DNA of 64,000 bases, from assembly GCF_003330725.1 (NCBI RefSeq), contig NZ_CP030840.1:2418001-2482000 (forward strand). Reading direction: 5' to 3'. Below the pieces are notes generated by a model that did no database searches, was not told where the DNA came from, and saw only the letters and a program-made list of their open reading frames with translations. The DNA comes from Acidisarcina polymorpha. Lineage in GTDB: Bacteria > Acidobacteriota > Terriglobia > Terriglobales > Acidobacteriaceae. The translations under genes and the position numbers were made by a program. Positions 35,928-43,154 of this stretch are shown here, one piece after another (position 1 is the stretch's first letter; every line of letters starts with the position of its first letter).

Positions 35928-36368
35928 ATGGCAATGGGTGGTGGTGCTGGACCGGGCGGTCTCTCATCGGATATCAATGTCACTCCGCTAATCGACGTTC
36001 TGCTGGTGCTCCTTATCATCTTCATGGTAATCGTGCCGGTGACTCCGAAAGGTCTCGATGCGCTGGTTCCGCAGCCTCCGAAGAACCACGACCAGCAGCA
36101 GGACAATGATCGTACGATCGTGATCCAGGTGACCTCCAGACCAGGCGGTGGAGAACCCGGATACAAGATCAACGATACGGACGTCTCCAAGAGCGATCTG
36201 CTGAGCAAATTGACTGGAATCTTTGCGACTCGCGCTGAACGTGTCATGTTTGTTAAGGGGGACGATAAATTGAACTTTGGCGATGTCGCTGAAGTCATCG
36301 ATATCGGTCACGCGGCCGGTGTTGATCACATAGGTCTCATTACCCCAAAAATAGCTGAGGGACAATAA
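35928..36368 (+). CDS. exbD: ExbD/TolR biopolymer transporter (second copy)
   Basis: A 146-residue paralogue of the preceding gene. The TM helix NVTPLIDVLLVLLIIFMVIVPV keeps D23. The periplasmic part has a different middle (NHDQQQDNDRTIVIQVTSRPGGGEPGYKI) but the same C-terminal FVKGDDKLNFGDVAEVIDIGHAAGVDHIGLI. Tandem divergent ExbD copies are known in other phyla and may form a heterodimer in the ExbB pore; here both keep the functional aspartate. Confidence 0.9.
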   Translation: MAMGGGAGPGGLSSDINVTPLIDVLLVLLIIFMVIVPVTPKGLDALVPQPPKNHDQQQDNDRTIVIQVTSRPGGGEPGYKINDTDVSKSDLLSKLTGIFATRAERVMFVKGDDKLNFGDVAEVIDIGHAAGVDHIGLITPKIAEGQ

Positions 36369-36373
36369 TCTCC

Positions 36374-36410
36374 CCCGGTCGAAATCAGGTATGATCCGAC
36401 TTCGACCGGG
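36374..36410 (+). terminator. hairpin after the second exbD
   Basis: CCCGGTCGAA (36374-36383) pairs perfectly with TTCGACCGGG (36401-36410) around a 17-base loop, starting six bases after the exbD stop. Bases after it (TGTCCGGGTTTCT) are only moderately U-rich, so it may be an attenuator between exbD and the lipoprotein gene. Confidence 0.5.
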
Positions 36411-36580
36411 TGTCCGGGTTTCTCTACGACGAATGTCGTGACGGTGCGTCCCTCGAAGGCAAAAACCGATTACAATCGCATCGCGGATGCTTTCGCCGGC
36501 AAAGGTTCCGCAATCATTTAGGAAGGCCAGCCCGGATAAGCCAGAAACAATCAGGGCGATCGAAGGAGATGACAAGCAGA

Positions 36581-37414
36581 ATGAATCGAATCGCACGTTT
36601 TCCGGTGTTGGCAGCAGCCGTCGCTCTTTCGCTCCTGCCCCTCATAACCGGGTGCCAGAAATTGCAGGCTCGCGACCAGCTGAACAAGGGTGTACAGGCT
36701 TACAAGAGCGCACGCTACGAGGACGCCATCAATCACTTTCAAAAGGCCGTCCAACTAGATCCCACCTATCCATCCGCCGAGCTCTATCTCGCGACCGCCT
36801 ACGCTCAATCAGTAGTCCCTGATCTACAAACCCCGGATAATCTTTCCCGGGCGCAGATGGCGATCGATGGATTTAAGAAAGTCTATGATCGGAACAACAA
36901 GGACATAGGCAGCATCAAGGGAATTGCGGCGCTCTACCTGAATATCGGGAAGTATGATGATGCCAAAAGCTGGCAGCTCAAAGCGATCGCAGTTGACCCC
37001 AACGATGCCGAAGCCTACTACACAGTTGGCTATATCGATTGGCGCCAGGCCTACCGCAACGCGGTCGCTCAGCTAGCGACGATCAGCATGACCGATTCCG
37101 GAGATGGCAACCCAAAGATGTCCAAGCCTGTTTGCCAGAAGCTGCAGGAATTGAACACGCCTCTGGTCACAGAAGGCCTCCAATACATGCAGAAGGCCCT
37201 GGACGTTCGCCCGAATTATGATGACGCGATGTCTTACATGAACCTGCTGAATCGGCGAAAGGCCGATCTGGAGTGCGGCAACGATGCTGCTCGAAAAGCG
37301 GACGTGCAAGCGGCGATCGATTGGAACAGCAAAGCCATGGGCACGCGTAAGGCGAACGAAGAGAAAAAGGCGGCAGCTACACCTGGCGGGGTTGTGATGG
37401 ACGATTCCAAGTAA
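36581..37414 (+). CDS. TPR-repeat lipoprotein
   Basis: A 277-residue protein with a lipoprotein signal (lipobox LITGC, C25) and tetratricopeptide repeats: KGVQAYKSARYEDAINHFQKAVQLDPTYPSAELYLATAYAQ, GIAALYLNIGKYDDAKSWQLKAIAVDPNDAEAYYTVGYIDW and a third degenerate one. I use the ATG at 36581 because AAGGAG lies 12 bases upstream and the signal starts there; another ATG at 36569 overlaps that site. It closes the tonB-exbB-exbD-exbD cluster and is followed by a strong terminator. TPR lipoproteins often act as envelope scaffolds; a link to the ExbBD complex is inferred from position. Confidence 0.8.
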   Translation: MNRIARFPVLAAAVALSLLPLITGCQKLQARDQLNKGVQAYKSARYEDAINHFQKAVQLDPTYPSAELYLATAYAQSVVPDLQTPDNLSRAQMAIDGFKKVYDRNNKDIGSIKGIAALYLNIGKYDDAKSWQLKAIAVDPNDAEAYYTVGYIDWRQAYRNAVAQLATISMTDSGDGNPKMSKPVCQKLQELNTPLVTEGLQYMQKALDVRPNYDDAMSYMNLLNRRKADLECGNDAARKADVQAAIDWNSKAMGTRKANEEKKAAATPGGVVMDDSK

Positions 37415-37434
37415 GCAATCAGCGAGTGTTGATG

Positions 37435-37472
37435 AAAACGAGAGCCGCCGCTGCGGGGCTCTCGTTTTCGTT
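37435..37472 (+). terminator. rho-independent terminator closing the tonB/exb cluster
   Basis: AAAACGAGAGCC (37435-37446) pairs perfectly with GGCTCTCGTTTT (37457-37468) around a ten-base loop and runs into CGTT. It is a classic A-stem-T terminator that could work on both strands. Confidence 0.85.
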
Positions 37473-37619
37473 CTAGCAGAAGTTTGGCTCCTGTCATGCG
37501 AAGAACCACTAAGGCAGATCCCTTGACTTCCGCTCGGACTGCAAGCCTAATCTCCGGCGCATGAAACCAAATCTCTGCTTCTGCTCTAACGTGCCCTCCA
37601 TTTACAATCCTCGCTGGCT

Positions 37620-39179
37620 GTGGCAAACATTGGCAAAGTTCTGGTAGCAAACCGCGGCGAGATTGCCTTGCGGATCATTCGCGCCTGTAGGGAATTAGAT
37701 ATTCGGACGGTTGCGCTCTACTCGGACGCGGATCGCGCCGCACCTCATGTTCTAGCTGCTCATGAAGCCTACCGGCTCGGCCCGGCGCCTGCGATCGACT
37801 CCTACCTGCGGGGAGACTTGATCCTCGACATAGCTCGCCGAAGCTCCGCTGATGCCATTCATCCCGGCTATGGTTTCCTTTCAGAAAATGCTGATTTTGC
37901 AGAGTCATGCGAAGCGGCGGGTGTCAAGTTCATCGGGCCGGGCGCCGCAGCGATGCGCGCTCTCGGATCGAAGACCCTAGCTCGCCAGGCGGCGGATGCT
38001 ATTGGGATTCCTCGCGTCCCCGGCTCGACGACCGGCTTAAGGAGCCAGGAAGAAGCCCTGAAGGTCGCCCTCCAGATCGGCTATCCGGTCATGCTCAAGG
38101 CCGCGGCCGGCGGCGGGGGAAAGGGGATGCGGGCTGTCCGCAATGCTGACGAAATGGAGAGCGCCTACGCAGGAGCGAGCAGTGAGGCGGAGCGCGCCTT
38201 CGGGTCTGCAGAGGTATATCTGGAAAAGCTCATTGACCGGCCCCGGCACATAGAGATCCAGATTCTTGCCGACCAACAGGGAAACTGCATTCATTTGGGA
38301 GAGCGCGACTGTTCCATCCAGCGCCGCCACCAAAAAGTCATAGAAGAGGCGCCCTCCGCGATCATGGACGACCAAACCCGGCAAAGCATGGGAAAAGCAG
38401 CCGTCCGCCTCGCACAGTCTGCTGGCTATTGCAATGCGGGGACCGTCGAGTTTCTTCTCGAACGCCAGGCCAACGGCCGCCCTGGTAACTTCTATTTTCT
38501 CGAGATGAATACCCGCCTTCAGGTTGAACATCCGGTCACCGAACTTGTGACCGGCCTCGACCTTGTTCACCTGCAGATTGCCATTGCCGAAGGGAAGCCG
38601 CTGCCCCTCTCTCAGCAGGAGGTTGAGCACCGCGGCCATGCCATCGAATGTCGAATCTATGCCGAGGACCACGAAAATGGCTTTATGCCATCGCCCGGCA
38701 CGATCACTCGTCTTCTTCAGCCATCCGGCCCTGGCATTCGCGAGGATTCGGGCATCTACGAGGGCTGGAGTGTGCCCCTGGACTATGATCCCATGCTCTC
38801 GAAGCTCATTGCCTATGCCCCGACCCGGGCGATGGCAATCGCCCGCATGCTGCGCGCTCTAGAGGAGTATGCGATTGGCGGAATTCGCACGAATCTCGGC
38901 CTCTTTGCCCGGATCCTCAGAGAACCCGACTTCCAGGCCGGGGAGATCGATACCGGCTACCTGGATCGGCTTCTTTCTCAAGAGCCTCCTGAAATCGTGA
39001 GATCACCTATTTCGCTGCCAGACAAAGTGCCCGCTTTCCCGAATTTGGACGTGGCGACGCTAGCGGCAGGCTTCTTCTCCTCAAGAAGCAGAGCAGATCG
39101 GCAGGATGGGGAAAGTCACCCAGCAAATAACTCGTCTCAGTGGAAACAAACCGCACGCCGCGAGGGATTGAGATCATGA
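37620..39179 (+). CDS. biotin carboxylase subunit of an acyl-CoA carboxylase
   Basis: A 519-residue ATP-grasp enzyme that carboxylates protein-bound biotin with bicarbonate and ATP. Signatures: VLVANRGEIALRIIRA (about 7-22), KAAAGGGGKGM, the catalytic HLGERDCSIQRRHQKVIEEAPS and EMNTRLQVEHPVTE. It is ~70 residues longer than AccC of acetyl-CoA carboxylase (about 450); the extra C-terminal tail is low-complexity. It starts at GTG 37620. Its stop overlaps the start of a biotin-carrier gene. The pair looks like a split propionyl/methylcrotonyl-type alpha subunit, but the carboxyltransferase is not nearby. Confidence 0.9.
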   Translation: MANIGKVLVANRGEIALRIIRACRELDIRTVALYSDADRAAPHVLAAHEAYRLGPAPAIDSYLRGDLILDIARRSSADAIHPGYGFLSENADFAESCEAAGVKFIGPGAAAMRALGSKTLARQAADAIGIPRVPGSTTGLRSQEEALKVALQIGYPVMLKAAAGGGGKGMRAVRNADEMESAYAGASSEAERAFGSAEVYLEKLIDRPRHIEIQILADQQGNCIHLGERDCSIQRRHQKVIEEAPSAIMDDQTRQSMGKAAVRLAQSAGYCNAGTVEFLLERQANGRPGNFYFLEMNTRLQVEHPVTELVTGLDLVHLQIAIAEGKPLPLSQQEVEHRGHAIECRIYAEDHENGFMPSPGTITRLLQPSGPGIREDSGIYEGWSVPLDYDPMLSKLIAYAPTRAMAIARMLRALEEYAIGGIRTNLGLFARILREPDFQAGEIDTGYLDRLLSQEPPEIVRSPISLPDKVPAFPNLDVATLAAGFFSSRSRADRQDGESHPANNSSQWKQTARREGLRS

Positions 39180-39742
39180 TGGAACCACTCCCCCTCTCGG
39201 ACGAGAGTTCGTCCACTTCAGGAGCCGGAACCACCACGACTCTCGAAATTGAAATCGAAGGCGCCCAGCGCCTGCTTCAGCTGCGTACGGATCTCGTCGA
39301 TGGCTCCTATGACGTCCTCTTGGATGGCCAACTCATCCATGCCGAGGCGCGAATGATTCGACCCGGCATTCTCAGCTTGCTCGTGAATGGTCATGCTTAC
39401 CGTTGCCTTCTGGATGAATCGGCAGAAGAGACCTCCGTTCAACTCGAGGGAAGGCGCTACCTCTTCCGTGCGGAAGATTTACGCTCTCTCAGCACCCGGC
39501 GTAAGAAGCACAGCCCCACGGGTGGCATTCAGACGATCAAGGCCCCTATGCCAGGACGAATCATTCGGGTGCTTGTCGGCGCCGGGGAGCACGTGGTAGC
39601 TCAGCAAGCCCTCGTCGCTATCGAGGCCATGAAAATGCAGAATGAACTAAAAGCCAGTCGGGCTGGCAAAGTCATTGAAGTCCGCATAGAAGCTGGAGCA
39701 ACCGTCCGCGCTGGAGAAACGCTGGTGAGGATTGAATCGTAG
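39176..39742 (+). CDS. biotin carboxyl carrier protein, coupled to the biotin carboxylase
   Basis: A 188-residue protein. The C-terminal biotinyl domain (about 118-188) has the biotinylated lysine K153 in IEAMKMQ. The N-terminal ~105 residues are a beta-rich region (DGSYDVLLDGQLIHAEARM, ILSLLVNGHAYRCLL) like the BT linker domain of propionyl- and methylcrotonyl-CoA carboxylase alpha chains. The ATG at 39176 overlaps the carboxylase stop (ATGA) and has GAGGG nine bases upstream. So the two genes are one alpha chain split in two. Confidence 0.88.
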   Translation: MMEPLPLSDESSSTSGAGTTTTLEIEIEGAQRLLQLRTDLVDGSYDVLLDGQLIHAEARMIRPGILSLLVNGHAYRCLLDESAEETSVQLEGRRYLFRAEDLRSLSTRRKKHSPTGGIQTIKAPMPGRIIRVLVGAGEHVVAQQALVAIEAMKMQNELKASRAGKVIEVRIEAGATVRAGETLVRIES

Positions 39743-39943
39743 GAAAGCGCCAGCACAACCGGCAGCACACCTCACGTCTTGAAGGTTGGAGATCCCAGGT
39801 GGCTGCTGCATTCAAGCCGTCCGTTCGCTTGAATGGATGGCCACATCAAAGAACCGGCTCGAACTTCAAGCGACTAATACTCGCTGGTCGCTGGCCGTTC
39901 GGCGTCCTTGACGGCAAATAGCACGCCTGAATTTCATCCACAC

Positions 39944-40651
39944 CTAATGCTTTAAGGACGCAGAAGTGGAGTGTGCAGCCGGGGCCGGAGATGCCTTGGT
40001 CGATGCAAGCGCCTGATCGATGATGTCGTAAAGCTTCGTTCTGTCCACGACTTCGACAAACGGCGGCGCCGTTCCGGTTCGGTTGGTCACCACCCAAATG
40101 GTAGGCGTGTGCTCAATCCCGATCCGTTGACCCAGCGCATAATCCGCTTTCACATCGGCGGCGAGCTTTCCCTGAGGATCGACTGCAAACGGGAAAGCGA
40201 CCTTATGATCGTTGGCAAACTTCTCCGTGAACGTCCTCAAATCGTCAACCGTGGCGATGCTCGGCTGATTGCTAAAAACCGCATCCCGATAGTCATCACC
40301 CAGCTTCTTCGACTTGGTATCGAACCAACGCGCATTCACGGCGGCTTGGAAGCTCCAGACGTGAAAGGGCAGCGGGAAGTCATGCTTGACCCACGGAATG
40401 TCGTACTTTGCCGCAGCCTCTTTTAGCAGGGAATTCGCGCGCGCGCAGTCCGGACATTCCAGATCTTCAAACTCAAAGATCGCCACCCGGGCGCCCGCTG
40501 GCGGTTTCAGCTGGGTTTTGTCACCTACGGGCGTCGTGTTTGCCTGGGCACCCGAGAATTGCGCCATTACCTTGCTTTGAGGTGTGAAGACGAGAGCAAT
40601 GCCGAAAGCAGCCGTCGTCAGAACAGTGCGAATCTGTCGGGAAGCCAACAT
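39944..40651 (-). CDS. DsbA-family thioredoxin-like secreted protein
   Basis: A 235-residue protein with a signal peptide (1-30, ending VMAQ) and a thioredoxin fold. The active site is C66-P-D-C69 in FEFEDLECPDCARAN, and the cis-proline loop IEHTPTIWVV is present. The helical insert and length fit the DsbA/DsbG-like thioredoxin_4 family, so it probably forms, repairs or reduces disulfides in the periplasm. The open frame extends 23 codons further up, but the signal begins at the ATG 40651. It is divergent from the small membrane protein at 40712. Confidence 0.82.
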   Translation of the reverse strand: MLASRQIRTVLTTAAFGIALVFTPQSKVMAQFSGAQANTTPVGDKTQLKPPAGARVAIFEFEDLECPDCARANSLLKEAAAKYDIPWVKHDFPLPFHVWSFQAAVNARWFDTKSKKLGDDYRDAVFSNQPSIATVDDLRTFTEKFANDHKVAFPFAVDPQGKLAADVKADYALGQRIGIEHTPTIWVVTNRTGTAPPFVEVVDRTKLYDIIDQALASTKASPAPAAHSTSASLKH

Positions 40652-40711
40652 ATATGGAGTTAGACTCTGACCTCTCAAGAATTGTATCGAATTCCATTGA
40701 ATCTCTAGCAA

Positions 40712-41077
40712 ATGAACCAATCCCGAAGAGATATTCTTAGTGAAAAGCAGCCGGAGCGAAGCGAGATGCGGTACTGGAAGGTTTTGTGTTGGACGGCTGG
40801 AGTAGTGACCCTATTGACGGCGGCGCAGTACGGCAGCGTTCATCTGCTCACTGGGCGTCCATCATCTTGGCTCTTTGAGGCGTCCTTGGATTTGGCCCCG
40901 CCACTCCTTTTCGCAGGGGACGTCATCCAGTTCATCTTCAATCACGCGTCACAAGCGCCACTTCGCGACCAACCAGCTGCGGTAGCTATGGGCTGGCTGA
41001 CGAACCTTTGTCTCTATTGGATCATCGCTTTACTCGTGACCTGGCTCTTCTTCCCGCCTCAACGCAGCGAAGAGTAG
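40712..41077 (+). CDS. small membrane protein of unknown function
   Basis: A product of up to 121 residues with two or three hydrophobic segments (about 26-45, 55-75, 92-114). I recognise no family. The ATG at 40766 (MRYWKVL) is a good alternative start because GGAG lies ~12 bases upstream. It converges on, and overlaps by 19 bp, the 3' end of the next gene on the opposite strand. Confidence 0.45.
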   Translation: MNQSRRDILSEKQPERSEMRYWKVLCWTAGVVTLLTAAQYGSVHLLTGRPSSWLFEASLDLAPPLLFAGDVIQFIFNHASQAPLRDQPAAVAMGWLTNLCLYWIIALLVTWLFFPPQRSEE

Positions 41078-41397
41078 GAAATGATCGCACCGCCAGCCAC
41101 GATGAAGGCGCCACCAAGCCAGATTGCGCCGCTTGGACGCTGATGGAAGATCATCCAGCCGATCAACTGAGCGACGACGAAGAAGAAAACCACGTAGATG
41201 CCGAGTAATCGGCCAAAATCCCATGGCGGACTATTCACCACATATCCATAGCCAAAAAGAACAGCGGCGCCTGCCACAAACAAAAGCACTCGCGTAACCA
41301 GCGATTGGGCGTGAAGGCCGGAGCGAACCAAAGCATCCCCACCGGCCTCCAGAACTGCGGCAAGGAAAAGAATTCCTAGTGCTACTCTCAGACTCAT
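41059..41397 (-). CDS. four-TM small transporter-like protein (SMR/YnfA-like)
   Basis: A 112-residue, four-helix membrane protein. LAAVLEAGGDALVRSGL near the start and AIWLGGAFIVAGGAIISY at the end resemble the small multidrug-resistance / YnfA-like branch of the DMT superfamily, which works as dimers. The glutamate E17 in helix 1 is at the position of the proton-coupled Glu of EmrE. A true substrate is not predictable. The 3' end overlaps the convergent gene. Confidence 0.6.
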   Translation of the reverse strand: MSLRVALGILFLAAVLEAGGDALVRSGLHAQSLVTRVLLFVAGAAVLFGYGYVVNSPPWDFGRLLGIYVVFFFVVAQLIGWMIFHQRPSGAIWLGGAFIVAGGAIISYSSLR

Positions 41398-41447
41398 AGA
41401 GCCGATACTAAATCAGTGATCCGAGAAGAAGGTTCTAGAGAAAACCG

Positions 41448-41579
41448 TCAACGTTGGAATTCGTCTGGCTTGCGCTTACGCGCCTCCCGCTGCTCCGCCA
41501 GCCACCGCTTCCACCGGTAATCGACATAGAAGGAAGCGGCAACCAGCAGTAGTGCGATAGCTAAGAGAAGGAGGCGCAC
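41448..41579 (-). CDS. 43-residue single-TM protein next to the histidine kinase
   Basis: A GTG start at 41579 with GAGG about nine bases upstream, and TGA at 41448-41450. The product is one membrane helix (MRLLLLAIALLLVAASFYV) followed by a strongly basic, amphipathic tail (YRWKRWLAEQREARKRK). It begins 16 bp after the kinase stop on the same strand, so it is likely co-transcribed. No family is recognised. Real-gene evidence: start, site, spacing and the well-formed topology. Confidence 0.5.
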   Translation of the reverse strand: MRLLLLAIALLLVAASFYVDYRWKRWLAEQREARKRKPDEFQR

Positions 41580-41595
41580 TGGTTAGCCTCGGCCT

Positions 41596-42906
41596 TCAGC
41601 TCGCCACTCCTGGTACGGACCTCGCTCTGAAGGAACAAGCTAAGGCTTTCTCGGGTCCGGTCTCATGGATCGCCGAAGTGCTAAGGTCCCGGGCTGCCAG
41701 CCGGTTCTTTTCGAAACGCAGGCCCTCCTCGCCTCGTGGGCTTTCCCCATCACGAAGCACTCGTTGCGGCCGCATGTTGGTGGGCATGAAAATGCTGAAC
41801 ACAGTCCCGTGATGGTCAGGCCGGGTGGAGGAATAAAGTTGAATTTCCCCGCCATATCGCTGAACTATAGCCCGGGTGACCCACAGACCAAGCCCCGTCC
41901 CTCGTTGTCCCTTTGTCGTATAGAAAAGCTGGCCAAGGTGTTGCCGGGTCTCCGCCGCGATGCCGCTCCCATTATCCGCGACAACGATACGCAATCCGTC
42001 GATGCCTTCATCGGACCACTTTCGGGCCCGGCGCGTGCGCAGCGTGATCTTGCCGCCTGCCGGCGTCGCTTCGATCGCGTTCGCTACGAGATTCGACAAC
42101 ACTTGCCGCATCTCGCCGGGGTAAACCAACAGCGTCTCATCAGTCATGTATTCACGAATGACCTGCATCCGGCGCTCCTGGATCCGCCGGGAATAAAGAA
42201 CCAGCACCTCCTCGAGGAGGTCGCTAGGGCGGATGCGGACCGGAGTTCGGGTCTCCCGGTAGAAGTTCAGCGTCTGTTTACTGATCTGAGCGACCCTGTC
42301 CATCTCCTTCTCGGCGAGTTCCACGTAATTTTCAGCCCTCTCAGAGAGGTTCGGCTCGGCGCGAAGCAGGAACAACAGATTTGTAATCGATTCCAACGGA
42401 TTATTGATCTCGTGCGAAATCGAGGCAGCGAGCCTACCAATCGACATCAGCTTCTGATTTTCGAGGAGGGCCTCTTGTGCCTGCCTGACTTCCTCTCGTA
42501 GTTCCTGTTGGCTATGCTCTAAATCTTGTTCATGCCGCAATCTATGGATTACCTGGGAGAGCCGGCCCACCTGCGGAAGCGGAAGATAATCGGTTATCCC
42601 TTCTTCGAAATAGCGAAGGACGTCCCGTCCATCCTCACCGTCTTCTCCAAGCGCGATGACCGCTACCCTCGGGCGAGTCTCGGATACTAATTCAAGGACT
42701 TCTCGAAGCGGTAATCCCGGAATGCCACCGGACTCGACAACTACGGCCTCGGGTGCTCTTTGGGCCATCTGGCTAAGGAATTCCTCCCGCGATCCAACCG
42801 GCAGAATCTCCATGCCAGTGATAGCGTGGCCCTCGTCCAAGGCAATCTGGGCAGAACTAAACTCATTAGCCAGCAAGAGTACCCGGATTTTGCGCTCGGC
42901 CTTCAT
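41596..42906 (-). CDS. histidine kinase with degenerate receiver domain
   Basis: A soluble 436-residue kinase. Residues 1-125 look like a response-regulator receiver, but the phospho-acceptor position is Glu58 (AVVVESGGIPG) and the usual lysine in DYLxKP is Leu110 (DYLPLP), so it cannot be phosphorylated normally. A coiled coil (about 125-150) follows, then HisKA with H165 in ISHEINNPLESI, N-box NLVANAIEATPAGG and ADNGSGI. The C-terminus has ~60 extra residues of low complexity. The ATG at 42906 is chosen as the start of the receiver; the frame is open 50 codons further. No cognate regulator is adjacent. Confidence 0.85.
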   Translation of the reverse strand: MKAERKIRVLLLANEFSSAQIALDEGHAITGMEILPVGSREEFLSQMAQRAPEAVVVESGGIPGLPLREVLELVSETRPRVAVIALGEDGEDGRDVLRYFEEGITDYLPLPQVGRLSQVIHRLRHEQDLEHSQQELREEVRQAQEALLENQKLMSIGRLAASISHEINNPLESITNLLFLLRAEPNLSERAENYVELAEKEMDRVAQISKQTLNFYRETRTPVRIRPSDLLEEVLVLYSRRIQERRMQVIREYMTDETLLVYPGEMRQVLSNLVANAIEATPAGGKITLRTRRARKWSDEGIDGLRIVVADNGSGIAAETRQHLGQLFYTTKGQRGTGLGLWVTRAIVQRYGGEIQLYSSTRPDHHGTVFSIFMPTNMRPQRVLRDGESPRGEEGLRFEKNRLAARDLSTSAIHETGPEKALACSFRARSVPGVAS

Positions 42907-43154
42907 TGCAGATTCAGCACCACCCAACAATGGGATGTGCTGATCCCCACGCCTGTTGCATTCGCCGGTCAAGCTGTATGAACAAAACTTCTCATGTGTT
43001 TTGTAGTTTTCCTCACCTAGGACCAGCGAATTCAGCAACATGGAAGCAATAGCCATGATTTCGCGTATTCGGGAAACTCGCTCCGAATCCTAAATAAATC
43101 GGTCAGCCCGATTGCCGTCTTCGTTTAGAGGCCGTTTTCTTCCAGAAAGTACCT

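Noticed and set aside
36410-36580. N-terminal extension of the TPR lipoprotein
   Set aside because: It would put 57 hydrophilic residues before the lipoprotein signal and starts inside the hairpin at 36374-36410. The ATG at 36581 is preferred.
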